Assembly (NCBI RefSeq): GCF_030718935.1
Contig: NZ_CP132194.1
Coordinates: forward strand, 620,001-684,000
Source: Psychrobacter sp. M13
GTDB lineage: Bacteria; Pseudomonadota; Gammaproteobacteria; Pseudomonadales; Moraxellaceae
Reading direction: 5' to 3'
DNA: 64,000 nucleotides
Positions 36,897-45,499 of the stretch are shown here, piece by piece. The position numbers and the translations under genes were made by a program. Position 1 is the first letter of the stretch; the number at the start of each line of letters is the position of its first letter. Under the pieces are notes generated by a model that made no database searches, was not told the DNA's origin, and worked only from the letters and a program-made list of their open reading frames with translations.

Positions 36897-37883
36897 CTAG
36901 AGCCAATTGTCGCTATGACCAGATACATGCGGATGAATAACAATAGCTCTGTCACCATAAAAGTATAACCCTGTTACTAGCGACTGCTCATCTACCCAGT
37001 CCACTGACGGCAGGCGCTCATCATAAAAGCTGCGTTTGGTAAACCATTCTACATAAGTCGCTTGACGTAAATTATTGGTATCAAGGGTTGCTAGAGTGGC
37101 GTTATCTTGCTTATCACACCACCTGTGCAGTGGAAAATCTTTCGCTAACCAGTCAGGATAAATAAAGTCAGTATTATGAATCGGCAAGAAAAAACGCCCT
37201 TTAATCACTGCATAACGCTTATCAATTTTGACCCGTCCACGATTCTCAGTATCAGTATCAGTATCAGTATCAACCCAAACTGATCGAAACTGTTTAGTCT
37301 GCATATGTGTCATTTTACGCTGTAGATTATCATTGGAGTTGATGCCGACCCAACTTGATGGGACAAACGGCGCTGATCCCATAAAGAACTTAATCGCAAG
37401 TTCCCAATGTTCAGTGAGCTTGTCTCGATGATTATATAAAATCAAATCCAGCTCACCAATGGTTTGCTTGCCCTGATACAACTGTACGTTACTCGCCAGC
37501 ATCTCATGAGCATGTAGCCCATGGGTATAGCCATCAGTTAGCCAAAATGATAATAAGCCCTCAAAGTGAAAGCCCAAGCGTTTCGGACTTGGTCGCCTTA
37601 TCAAATAGCGGGTTAGCTGTTGGTAGGCGGTAGTATTATCCAGCTCATGCAGGCGCTGTTGATAGGCCTCAAACTGAGTCAACCAAAACTCGCTACTGTG
37701 AACTTCAATGGTATGAGTATTTTGTTGAGGGGAGAAGTCAATCCAGCGCGTCAAGACATCAGGGCAGGCAAGCACATAAGCCAAATCACGAACGTACGGA
37801 CGCTTAAATTGCTCCCAAGGGGCTTCGTTAGCGAGAGTAGAAGAAGAGAATAGAAGGGCAGAATCGGACATAACGTATATCAT
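36897..37883 (-). CDS. DUF1853 family protein
   Basis: 328 residues (or 324 from an ATG at 37871). The segments WEQFKRPYVRDLAYVLACPDVL near the N-terminus, RLGFHFEGLLSFWL, and GELDLILYNHRDKLTEHWELAIKFFMG are characteristic of DUF1853. The E...D/E..K arrangement again suggests a nuclease-like fold, which is inference. The coding sequence contains a four-copy hexanucleotide repeat encoding alternating Asp and Thr. It faces away from bioA. Confidence 0.85.
   Translation of the reverse strand: MIYVMSDSALLFSSSTLANEAPWEQFKRPYVRDLAYVLACPDVLTRWIDFSPQQNTHTIEVHSSEFWLTQFEAYQQRLHELDNTTAYQQLTRYLIRRPSPKRLGFHFEGLLSFWLTDGYTHGLHAHEMLASNVQLYQGKQTIGELDLILYNHRDKLTEHWELAIKFFMGSAPFVPSSWVGINSNDNLQRKMTHMQTKQFRSVWVDTDTDTDTENRGRVKIDKRYAVIKGRFFLPIHNTDFIYPDWLAKDFPLHRWCDKQDNATLATLDTNNLRQATYVEWFTKRSFYDERLPSVDWVDEQSLVTGLYFYGDRAIVIHPHVSGHSDNWL
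37246..37272. repeat. Hexanucleotide tandem repeat inside the DUF1853 gene
   Basis: TCAGTA is present four times in a row (37246-37269) plus three more bases. On the coding strand it yields alternating Asp-Thr. Unit changes would keep the frame and add or remove two residues at a time. Confidence 0.85.
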
Positions 37884-38028
37884 ATAAGGTTACAGAACAT
37901 TCACCCTAACTGCTGGCTCGGTAAAAGTCTATAGACAGTTACACCCTTTTTACTAAAGCTACTAGCTAGCTTTTATATATGATTAGCGCTATATTATATT
38001 AAATTTTTGGTTAGCGATTAATGGGTTT

Positions 38029-39372
38029 ATGGCAGATAATTTACACTCTATAGATGAAAAATCTAATGCTCATACTGGCTCTGAGGTTGTAGATCCATTT
38101 GACCACAACCATCTTTGGCATCCCTATTCAACCCTGCCGCCAGCTTATCCGAATGTCATTATCGAGCGCTGCAATGGCGTTTATCTTTATACTAAATCTG
38201 GCGAGCAGCTCATAGATGGCATGTCGTCGTGGTGGGCTTGTGTTCATGGATATAATCATCCCAAATTAAATCATGCTATTCATGAGCAATTAGCTAAGAT
38301 GTCTCATGTTATGTTTGGCGGTCTTACGCACCAACCCGCCATAGATTTAGGTAAAAAACTGCTCTCCATTGTACCTCAAGGTCTGGATGCTATTTTTTAT
38401 GCAGACAGCGGTAGTATCTCCGTTGAGGTCGCATTAAAGATGGCAATGCAATACCAATTAGCTAAAAACAAACCTGAAAAAAACAAAATTGCCACGACCT
38501 ACTCTGGATATTATGGGGACACTTGGCATGCTATGAGCATCTGCGATCCTGTCTGTGGCATGCACAGCATCTATGGTAGTCAATTACCCGTACAGTTATT
38601 CACAGACAAGCCTATTGAAGGGTTTAAGAGTGAGATGACAGGGAGTGAGAGCGATAAACTGGCTCAATTCTTTGAAGAAAACCATGATGGTATGGCCGCA
38701 TTTATCATCGAGCCTATCGTGCAAGGTGCTGGCGGTATGCGTTTTTATAGTCCTCAGTATCTACAGTTGCTACGTCAGCTGTGTAGTCAATATGATGTGC
38801 TTATGATCGCCGATGAAATTGCAACGGGCTTTGGACGTACGGGCAAAATGTTTGCCTGTGAGCATGCCTCTATATCACCAGATATTATGACCGTTGGGAA
38901 AGCACTAACAGGCGGTTATATGACGTTTGCAGCGACGCTGTGCCAATGTTATGTAGCGGATATTATTGCCAATAGTCGTTATGCTGCATTGATGCATGGC
39001 CCGACCTTTATGGGTAACCCGTTAGCTTGCTCAGTAGCTATTGCTTCACTAGATTTGCTCATTGAGCATGACTATCCTGCTCGAGCTAGACAAATACAGC
39101 ACTATCTACAGTCGCATCTATCTGAAGTAGCAGACTACTCTGAAGTAGCAGATGTTCGTATACTAGGTGCTATCGGTGTGATTGAACTAAAAGAAACCAT
39201 TGATATGCCTAAGTTTCAAAAACTTTTGCTCATCAATAAAATTTGGGTAAGACCTTTTGGTAAACTGATTTATATCATGCCACCGATCATCATGACTGAA
39301 TCAGAAATAGCCAAACTATGTTGCCGATTAAAAGCAGTGATTAGGCAGTACTTAGCTTTGGGTGCTGATTAA
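38029..39372 (+). CDS. bioA: Adenosylmethionine-8-amino-7-oxononanoate aminotransferase
   Basis: 447 residues, class III aminotransferase. HLWHPYSTLPP near residue 27, DGMSSWWACVHGYNHP, FYADSGSISVEVALKMA, DEIATGFGRTGKMFACEHA and the PLP lysine in TVGKALTGGYMT (about residue 290) identify BioA. It makes diaminopelargonate using SAM. It is convergent with bioF; the stop codons are only seven bases apart. The ribosome site is weak, and an out-of-frame ATG lies 8 bases upstream. Confidence 0.95.
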   Translation: MADNLHSIDEKSNAHTGSEVVDPFDHNHLWHPYSTLPPAYPNVIIERCNGVYLYTKSGEQLIDGMSSWWACVHGYNHPKLNHAIHEQLAKMSHVMFGGLTHQPAIDLGKKLLSIVPQGLDAIFYADSGSISVEVALKMAMQYQLAKNKPEKNKIATTYSGYYGDTWHAMSICDPVCGMHSIYGSQLPVQLFTDKPIEGFKSEMTGSESDKLAQFFEENHDGMAAFIIEPIVQGAGGMRFYSPQYLQLLRQLCSQYDVLMIADEIATGFGRTGKMFACEHASISPDIMTVGKALTGGYMTFAATLCQCYVADIIANSRYAALMHGPTFMGNPLACSVAIASLDLLIEHDYPARARQIQHYLQSHLSEVADYSEVADVRILGAIGVIELKETIDMPKFQKLLLINKIWVRPFGKLIYIMPPIIMTESEIAKLCCRLKAVIRQYLALGAD

Positions 39373-39379
39373 TTTTACT

Positions 39380-40594
39380 TTATAAATGTGATATAAGACG
39401 GGTGCAGTCCTCTACGGTTAGCTTAGCGTTCATCACCATTCGAATACGAGCGGTGCCTACAGGTACGGTAGGTGGGCGGATTGGCAGCACATAAAATCCA
39501 GCATCTCGCAGCTCTCGCGCCTTATTTACAGCACTTGCATTATCTCCTGTTATAAAGGGAATGATAGGAGACTGATAGCACGCAGTTGAACCACCCTCTA
39601 TAGCCTCTACCAATTGCAATGATAGCTGGGCAAGATGAGTACGTAAATGGTGCAGCGAAGGCATTTTTGCGAGTATAAACCTTGTCCAGCTATGGGTAAT
39701 AGGAGGTAGTGCGGTGCTAAATATGAAGGAGCGCATTTGATTGATCAACCAGTGCCTAACCTTTTCATCACAAATGATATAAGCGCCCATCGAAGCAAAC
39801 GCTTTGCCAAAGGTACCTACTAGATAGTCTATGGCTTCTAATGTTTGGGTCTCCTCGCTCAAACCTAGTCCGTTTCGACCTAAAACGCCAACCGCATGTG
39901 CCTCATCGACATACAATTCAATGCGAGGATCACACGCTTTTAGCTCGACTAATGCCTTTAAATCCGCACGATCGCCGTCCATGCTAAAGATGCTCTCGGT
40001 GACAATGATAATGCGTTCAATAGAAGTATCCGCGCTCTCAATGATAGACGCTAAATGCTCTAAGTCATTATGGCGATATCTCTGTTTAGCACACTGCTTA
40101 TTACTGATCAGACGTATCCCGTCAATGATACTGGCATGAATGAGCTCGTCAGATAAAATGAGAGTGTGAAGGGGCAGCTTAGCGAGGGCAGGTAAAATTC
40201 CAATATTGGCATGATAGCCGCTATTCATTACTAATACAGATTTTGTCGAGGTTTGTCGTTGCTGTGGCGATAAGGCAAGTTGGTACCACTGTAGTAATTC
40301 TTCTTCAAGCAGTTGCAACTGTTCATGATTACCGGTTAGCAAACGAGAGGAGGTAGATCCCATGCTCGGTAACAGTGAGTCAGGTAGCGCTTGCAGTTGA
40401 TCTAAAAACTGTGTTTGCAGACGGGTGTCACTACCTAAACCTAAGTAATCATTACTCGAGATATTCAGTAATGAGTTATCATTAGATATGATCCACTGGT
40501 CTCTATGCTTAATAATAGGAAGCTTTCGATATTGATCCTTAGCATTTAGCTCATCTAAGTGATCACTGACGCTTGTAAGCGTTGGTCCTGTCAT
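39380..40594 (-). CDS. bioF: 8-amino-7-oxononanoate synthase
   Basis: 404 residues, alpha-oxoamine synthase family. NISSNDYLGLGSD near residue 43, LLTGNHEQLQLLEEEL, YVDEAHAVGVLGRNGLG and the PLP lysine in VGTFGKAFASMGAY (about residue 262) are visible. It condenses pimeloyl-ACP/CoA with alanine in biotin synthesis. AGGACGG precedes the ATG. It is convergent with bioA and divergent from bioD. Confidence 0.94.
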   Translation of the reverse strand: MTGPTLTSVSDHLDELNAKDQYRKLPIIKHRDQWIISNDNSLLNISSNDYLGLGSDTRLQTQFLDQLQALPDSLLPSMGSTSSRLLTGNHEQLQLLEEELLQWYQLALSPQQRQTSTKSVLVMNSGYHANIGILPALAKLPLHTLILSDELIHASIIDGIRLISNKQCAKQRYRHNDLEHLASIIESADTSIERIIIVTESIFSMDGDRADLKALVELKACDPRIELYVDEAHAVGVLGRNGLGLSEETQTLEAIDYLVGTFGKAFASMGAYIICDEKVRHWLINQMRSFIFSTALPPITHSWTRFILAKMPSLHHLRTHLAQLSLQLVEAIEGGSTACYQSPIIPFITGDNASAVNKARELRDAGFYVLPIRPPTVPVGTARIRMVMNAKLTVEDCTRLISHL

Positions 40595-40840
40595 AAAGCC
40601 GTCCTAAATTGATAAAATACTAAAGTAAATTGAAAAACAGCTCTAAAGTCTGTTTGCTATTTGATCACAGCACTGACAACGACTATCTTTGAGACGTTTT
40701 AGAGATTGAGCTTTGAGTATTCTAAAGATAAGAATAATAAGAGTAGTTATTCTAACTCGATATCCTTCTCAATGAAACGATATTAAAGAATTAACGTCTA
40801 TCCTATCAAAACTAAAATCTTAAATTGAGGAACAGTAAGT

Positions 40841-41581
40841 ATGACAGTACTATTTATAAGTGGTATTGATACAGATATAGGTAAAACAATAGCGACAGGA
40901 CAGTTAGCAAAAGCTCTGTATCAACAGGGATGTAAGGTAATTACGCAAAAACTGGTACAGACAGGATGTCACGATATTGCAGAAGATCTGATTGTTCATA
41001 GAAAGATGATGGGAATGCCGTTGCAAAGGGCAGATAAGGATGGGACAACTTGCCCTTATGTATTTAGAAAACCAGCTTCACCGCATTTATCATCAGCTCT
41101 AGAGCACACTGTAATTGACCCTGAGCTTATTACTACTGCAACGAATAAACTCTTAACAGAGTATGATATTGTGCTTTTAGAAGGTGCTGGCGGGCTTATG
41201 GTGCCGATTACTCCTTCATTATTGAGCTTAGATTATATTGCCAAGCTAGGCTATCCTATTGTTTTAGTCACCTCGGGTAGACTCGGCAGTATCAATCATA
41301 CCCTGCTGAGCATTGAGGCAATAGAGAGTCGCTCGTTGAGCCTGCACGCGGTGATATATAATCAATGGCAGCCTGGTAATTCTGACAATGACGACTCATC
41401 TTATAAGAAAGATGATGAGATCGTCGATAGTACCAGACAATATCTATATCAGTATCTGCAAGCTAAACACCCGCAAGCCTATTGGGTTGATCTGCCTGAT
41501 GGCTCATCTGATCAGCACGTTCAAGCTGCCAATAGTGATATTCGTTTTTCACTGGCAAACTATGTAAAAGTATTTGAATAG
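40841..41581 (+). CDS. bioD: Dethiobiotin synthetase
   Basis: 246 residues. The P-loop is GIDTDIGKT at 7-15 (usually GTDTDVGKT). KLVQTG, the Mg-binding LLEGAGGLMVPI and VLVTSGRLGSINHTLLSIEAI follow. It closes the ureido ring of dethiobiotin using ATP and CO2. TGAGGAA precedes the ATG. A polar 20-residue insertion lies after YNQWQPG. The 246-base gap to bioF holds no BirA-type operator that I could recognise. Confidence 0.93.
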   Translation: MTVLFISGIDTDIGKTIATGQLAKALYQQGCKVITQKLVQTGCHDIAEDLIVHRKMMGMPLQRADKDGTTCPYVFRKPASPHLSSALEHTVIDPELITTATNKLLTEYDIVLLEGAGGLMVPITPSLLSLDYIAKLGYPIVLVTSGRLGSINHTLLSIEAIESRSLSLHAVIYNQWQPGNSDNDDSSYKKDDEIVDSTRQYLYQYLQAKHPQAYWVDLPDGSSDQHVQAANSDIRFSLANYVKVFE

Positions 41582-41657
41582 AGCGCGGTAAAACTACACT
41601 CTTACATGGAGCGCTATGTAGAGTGTTAAGCTTGAATTTTAAAAAATGGAGCAAAAT

Positions 41658-41960
41658 ATGCAATACCTTTTACAGATGGACTTTCCCTATACTGGCCCTT
41701 TCGGTGACGATTTTTACAAGCAAATGAAAGATCTAGCTGAAGACATCGTTACCGAGAAAGGTTTGGTTTATAAGCTATGGACTGAAAACCAAGAGACTCA
41801 AGAGGCAGGTGGTATTTATGTTTTTGATAATTTGGATGACGCTAATAGATATCTGGCTAAGCATACAGAGCGTTTAGAATCATTTGGCTTTACTGATATT
41901 AGTGCCAAGACTTTTATTATTAATGAAGAGTTGAGCGCTATTACTAAAGCGTCTGTTTAA
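41658..41960 (+). CDS. YdhR-like putative monooxygenase (small alpha/beta barrel)
   Basis: 100 residues from the ATG at 41658. An ATG four codons earlier exists, but the GGAG at about 41649 is correctly spaced for the later one. MQYLLQMDFPYTGPFGDDF, GLVYKLWTENQETQEAGGIYVF and AKHTERLESFGFTDISAKTF match the YdhR family, dimeric ferredoxin-like proteins suggested to be monooxygenases; the activity is not established. Transcribed after bioD with a 76-base gap. Confidence 0.88.
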   Translation: MQYLLQMDFPYTGPFGDDFYKQMKDLAEDIVTEKGLVYKLWTENQETQEAGGIYVFDNLDDANRYLAKHTERLESFGFTDISAKTFIINEELSAITKASV

Positions 41961-41990
41961 CGTTTAGCTGACAATAATTAATAATAGAAA

Positions 41991-42017
41991 AGCCAGCTCT
42001 TGGATTAGGGGCTGGCT
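41991..42017 (+). terminator. Hairpin after ydhR-like gene, T-run missing
   Basis: AGCCAGC (41991-41997) pairs with GCTGGCT (42011-42017), but instead of T residues the following bases run into an IS relic at 42023. The terminator tail may have been lost when that sequence arrived. Confidence 0.45.
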
Positions 42018-42022
42018 CTTAA

Positions 42023-42100
42023 AAAGATAGCAGATAATAATGGCAATGTTTCAGCGACGGCAAAGCAGCTTGGTATCGCCATGCAGACCTTATATTAATT
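42023..42100 (+). pseudogene. Fragment of an IS3-family orfA
   Basis: About 78 bases match, with roughly 90 percent identity, an internal segment of the orfA at 45025-45321 (opposite orientation). The translation IADNNGNVSATAKQLGIAMQ is the orfA helix-turn-helix region. Neither the start nor the rest of the IS is present. It is a relic of a related but distinct IS copy and marks the left edge of the accessory patch. Confidence 0.8.
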
Positions 42101-42112
42101 GCTACTAATTTT

Positions 42113-43081
42113 TTAGATTTCCATATTATCGATATGGTACTGTAAAATTTTTATTTGTATCTCCGCAATTCTAATAACTGATTTTAAAACTTTAGTATCT
42201 TCTGGGTCGCTCCAATTAAGTTCTGCATCAGCTGACTCCTTAGCGGCCTTGAACCATTTCATAGCTTCATTATAATCTTTTGGTGTTCCTATCCCCATAC
42301 TATGCATAAAACCCAGATCTAATTGAGCAGGAGCATAAGCATAATCTAAAGAAGCGGCGGCTTTTGTCAGTGCATAAGCTTTAGGGAGATCACGAGGCTT
42401 ACCCTGATTCCACATGTATTTTTTGGCAAGTGCTAACTGGCTACGCTCTAAGTAATAATGATCTTTAGGTGATGTCCCAAAAACATTATATTCGGCCTGA
42501 GATGTCCTATAGCCCACCTCATAAGCCTTGCTAAGTAAGTCAATGGCTTCTTCATAATCCTGTTCTACTCCTAATCCTTTGCTATACATAGCTCCAAGGG
42601 CGTATTGTGCTCCCCCATAGTTTTGATCAGCTGACCTTCGATACCATTTAGCGGCTTCTTCATAATCCTGTTCTACTCCTAATCCTTCGCTATACATGTC
42701 TCCAAGACGGCTTTGGGCCCTATCATTACCCTGATTTGCTGCTTTTCTATACCAAAATAGTGCTTTCTCGTAGTCTTGGTCTACACAAACGCCATGTTGA
42801 TAACCATACCCTGAAATTAATTGCGCAAAATCGATACCTTGCTCAGCGAGAGGAATAGCTTTTACACACTTCTCCTTTTCATAATTTATGATACCCATAT
42901 CAGACATATCTCTACTTAATTCTTCTTCTAAGTCACCTATAAACCACTTAGGATACGCATTATATTCTGTACTCCATGTTACTCGATCCGTTCTATTCGT
43001 CTGATCATAATCAGCCAGTGTTGGAACTGATACAAAACAAGTTAAAACTAAAGCTGAAAATTTAATTGAGCGCATAATCAT
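42113..43081 (-). CDS. Secreted Sel1-repeat protein
   Basis: 322 residues. A signal peptide (FSALVLTCFVSVPTLA) is followed by an N-terminal domain of about 65 residues and then four to five Sel1-like repeats (GYQHGVCVDQDYEKALFWYRKAA, YSEGLGVEQDYEEAAKWYRRSA, YSKGLGVEQDYEEAIDLL, HSMGIGTPKDYNEAMKWFKAA). Two adjacent repeats share near-identical DNA, a sign of recent internal duplication. Probably a periplasmic protein-binding scaffold. It lies in the accessory patch. The true start may be the third residue, also Met. Confidence 0.87.
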   Translation of the reverse strand: MIMRSIKFSALVLTCFVSVPTLADYDQTNRTDRVTWSTEYNAYPKWFIGDLEEELSRDMSDMGIINYEKEKCVKAIPLAEQGIDFAQLISGYGYQHGVCVDQDYEKALFWYRKAANQGNDRAQSRLGDMYSEGLGVEQDYEEAAKWYRRSADQNYGGAQYALGAMYSKGLGVEQDYEEAIDLLSKAYEVGYRTSQAEYNVFGTSPKDHYYLERSQLALAKKYMWNQGKPRDLPKAYALTKAAASLDYAYAPAQLDLGFMHSMGIGTPKDYNEAMKWFKAAKESADAELNWSDPEDTKVLKSVIRIAEIQIKILQYHIDNMEI

Positions 43082-43311
43082 CCTAAAATTGATGTCTTGG
43101 GAGGGCTAACTATTTAGCATAACGTCATTTTATACGCTAAAAGACTGACTATTATTGGTGTGTATCCAATATTTAAAATTGACCACTCTACTCTGATAGA
43201 CAAAGATATGAACCAGCTAAACTAAATGCCACAAAGGTATTATTATATTAGAGTACACTTGCGCTACGCTTGCTCGTTAAAGCATTTGGTTTACGTTGCC
43301 TGCCTAGTATA

Positions 43312-44010
43312 TTACTTGCTACGAACAGCACGCACATATCCCTCATTCGTACCACCAAAATCTGTGACATTAGGTTCAATGCTACCGTTACCTAAATGTA
43401 AATTCCAAGTTGGAGAATAAGATCTACCGTTAGGCGGGGATGAAAAATAACGACCATCGGTAGGTGTATTAGGAAAAATATTTGTATTTAAAGTAGGTTT
43501 ACTTGAACCATCAGCACATCTTCTAGGGATATCTCTCTCAGCACGGCCACTGTAATTCTTATTTATCATCTCAACAGGAAGAGATAATGTTTTTATAATA
43601 TTGACGTCTTGCGTCACTCGTCCTTGAGCGGTCAATTCACTGGTTTTCTTAGATTCTTTTTCCCAACCTGCGGTGCATACTCTAAGACTAGCAAGTTCTC
43701 CAGCAAGAGGTAATCTCCAATCTTTATGACCGCCTGTACGAGTAAAATCACGTACATAGTTCCATATATCATCTCTGTTTAACTTCAGCGCCGTACCTAC
43801 ACATGTAGTACCATTCCATGTTTGCCCTGCATTACATCTATCCCAAATTAACCCTGTATTAGGGTCTTTCCACATCCCTTTTGCCATTAAATAACTGTTA
43901 TTCGTAGTAGGAACAATTAAAGTATTGCTAGAGGGTGGTGTGCTTGTACAAGCAGGTAATATAATAGTACAAAGCACTGTTAATACAGGTATCGATATTG
44001 ATTTTTTCAT
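43312..44010 (-). CDS. DUF1566 (Lcl C-terminal-like) lipoprotein
   Basis: 232 residues. The signal ends in the lipobox LPAC (Cys21). The mature part has the DUF1566 layout: TGLIWDRCNAGQTWNGTTC, then GHKDWRLPLAGELASL, and a C-terminal YVRAVRS. Four paired cysteines are likely. The family is common among cell-surface and adhesin-associated proteins of Gram-negative bacteria, but its role is unclear. It lies between the Sel1 gene and the IS3 element on the same strand. Confidence 0.85.
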   Translation of the reverse strand: MKKSISIPVLTVLCTIILPACTSTPPSSNTLIVPTTNNSYLMAKGMWKDPNTGLIWDRCNAGQTWNGTTCVGTALKLNRDDIWNYVRDFTRTGGHKDWRLPLAGELASLRVCTAGWEKESKKTSELTAQGRVTQDVNIIKTLSLPVEMINKNYSGRAERDIPRRCADGSSKPTLNTNIFPNTPTDGRYFSSPPNGRSYSPTWNLHLGNGSIEPNVTDFGGTNEGYVRAVRSK

Positions 44011-44170
44011 TAGAATCCAATCCAGAGTTGTTTAGATGTGAATAAAATAAGATCTGAAATATTAACATGAAAGTGAATAGATTGAGTGAAGCTTATTAAC
44101 CCTAAATATAATGTGTTAAAAAAGTGACCCCTGCCGTCAAATCCGTACAGTTAAACTTGGGAGATTTTAG

Positions 44171-44974
44171 TTACGCAGCCTGACGATAAAAGTCAAACCA
44201 CACCTGTCTTGGCGACTTATAATCCAGGCCCTTTTGAATCCTCGTTTGATTGTAGTACAGCTCAATATAGCCAATGATCTCGTTTATGGCTATAAACCTT
44301 GTTTTATAGTCGTGATGATATATCAGCTCATTCTTTAATGTGCCCCAGAAACTCTCTATTGGCGCATTATCATAACAATTTCCCTTACCGCTCATTGAGC
44401 CTATGAACTGATGCTGTTTGATGATCTTGTGATACGCATGGCTGCAGTACTGACTGCCTCTGTCTGAATGAACAATCAATCCTGGGTTTGGTCGTTTGTT
44501 TTTGACTGCCATACTGAGTGCTTTGCCAACTGAGTCAGCAGTCATGCGCTTATTGATAGCATAGCCGACCAGCTCTTTAGTGTAGAGGTCTTTCACTCCT
44601 GCCAAATACAACCAGCCTTCATCGGTCCAGATATAAGTAATATCGCTGACCCAAGACTCATTAGGATGCCTAGCACCAAACTTCTGATCCAGAACGTTTG
44701 GATAGACCAGCTTGTTATGGTTTAAGTCAGTGGTTACTTTAAAGCGCTTGTGGCGACGGCATTTGATACTATGTTCTTCTTTGATACGTCTGACCATGTA
44801 CAAGCTAATGTCTTGGCCTTGCTCTATTAGCTTTGCATGCAGTCGCTCACGAGCTTCACTGTGAGCAGCCCTAACCAGTAGCTCAGACTGGTGACGATGT
44901 ATCTGTTGGTCGCTGATATCGCGATTTATCCAGTCGTAATAACTTGATGACTTAACACTTAGCACACGGCACAT
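44171..44974 (-). CDS. IS3-family transposase OrfB
   Basis: 267 residues, an rve/DDE integrase core. The first Asp is in WVSDITYIW, the second in VHSDRGSQYC, and the Glu in NAPIESFWGTLKNE, with exactly 35 residues between second Asp and Glu (D35E). GYIELYYNQTRIQKGL is typical of the IS3 tail. All catalytic residues are intact. The -1 frame is open upstream from the AUG to the A6G site in orfA, consistent with production as an OrfAB fusion. Confidence 0.94.
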   Translation of the reverse strand: MCRVLSVKSSSYYDWINRDISDQQIHRHQSELLVRAAHSEARERLHAKLIEQGQDISLYMVRRIKEEHSIKCRRHKRFKVTTDLNHNKLVYPNVLDQKFGARHPNESWVSDITYIWTDEGWLYLAGVKDLYTKELVGYAINKRMTADSVGKALSMAVKNKRPNPGLIVHSDRGSQYCSHAYHKIIKQHQFIGSMSGKGNCYDNAPIESFWGTLKNELIYHHDYKTRFIAINEIIGYIELYYNQTRIQKGLDYKSPRQVWFDFYRQAA

Positions 44975-45024
44975 AGTGGTGTTGCTAAAGAAGATCTGGT
45001 TATCTTTGATAAAGGCGTACCTGA

Positions 45025-45321
45025 CTAACTGTGCTTTGCAAAGTACGCGGTGGCCTTTTTTAGGATCTCTCGTTCCTCTTCGGCTACTTTAAGCTGTCGT
45101 TTGAGCTGCTTTATTTCCTGAAGAGCCGTCATAAGATCAGGATCATATTGTTCTGTGCCGATAAGCTTGCCTTGATTGGCTTTATTATGCCAATTAGATA
45201 AGGTCTGCATGGCGATGCCAAGGTGCTTTGCGGTCGCTGAGATATTGCCATTATTGTCTGCTATCTTCTTGACGGCCTCGGCTTTAAATTCGTCACTGTA
45301 GGCTCTTACTTTCTTGGTCAT
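45025..45321 (-). CDS. IS3-family OrfA (helix-turn-helix)
   Basis: 98 residues: AYSDEFKAEAVKKIADNN and ATAKHLGIAMQTLSNW form the DNA-binding helix-turn-helix, followed by a leucine-zipper-like coil (LKRQLKVAEEEREILKKA). It binds the IS ends. The last codons contain the A-AAA-AAG slip site. A related orfA relic is at 42023-42100. Confidence 0.93.
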   Translation of the reverse strand: MTKKVRAYSDEFKAEAVKKIADNNGNISATAKHLGIAMQTLSNWHNKANQGKLIGTEQYDPDLMTALQEIKQLKRQLKVAEEEREILKKATAYFAKHS

Positions 45322-45376
45322 GATAAACTCCGATTAATACGCTTAGTTTACCAAGTTTAGGTGTACGGTTTTTTCA

Positions 45377-45474
45377 GCATAGCTCACATTCATGCCTTTA
45401 GCTTTTGCTACATCGTTCAAAGCTTGGATAAACTCGCTAGGTATACCATAAGCTGAAACTAAAACAACTGGCTT
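45377..45474 (-). pseudogene. Fragment of an unidentified gene abutting the IS
   Basis: On the minus strand an open segment of about 32 codons (PVVLVSAYGIPSEF, then IQALNDVAKAKGMNVSYA) runs straight into the IS end and has a stop just upstream. It reads like coding sequence, but no family is recognised. No matching continuation is visible on the other side of the IS, so the rest was deleted. Confidence 0.45.
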
Positions 45475-45499
45475 TTATAATTTTAGTTTTGATAACACT

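Larger units (their letters stand above)
44138..45376 (-). mobile_element. IS3-family insertion sequence
   Basis: An element of about 1.24 kb. The ends share an imperfect inverted repeat: CCGTACAGTTAAACTTGG at 44143-44160 and, at the right end, the complement of CCGTACACCTAAACTTGG at 45351-45368 (16 of 18). Two overlapping-phase genes, orfA and orfB, are carried on the minus strand. The slippery heptamer A-AAA-AAG (plus 45055-45061) near the end of orfA opens a continuous -1 frame into orfB, so a full OrfAB transposase can be made. The exact outer bases and target duplication are uncertain. Confidence 0.88.

Noticed and set aside
40595..40840. BirA/BioR operator between bioF and bioD
   Set aside because: No long palindrome resembling either regulator site was seen in the gap.
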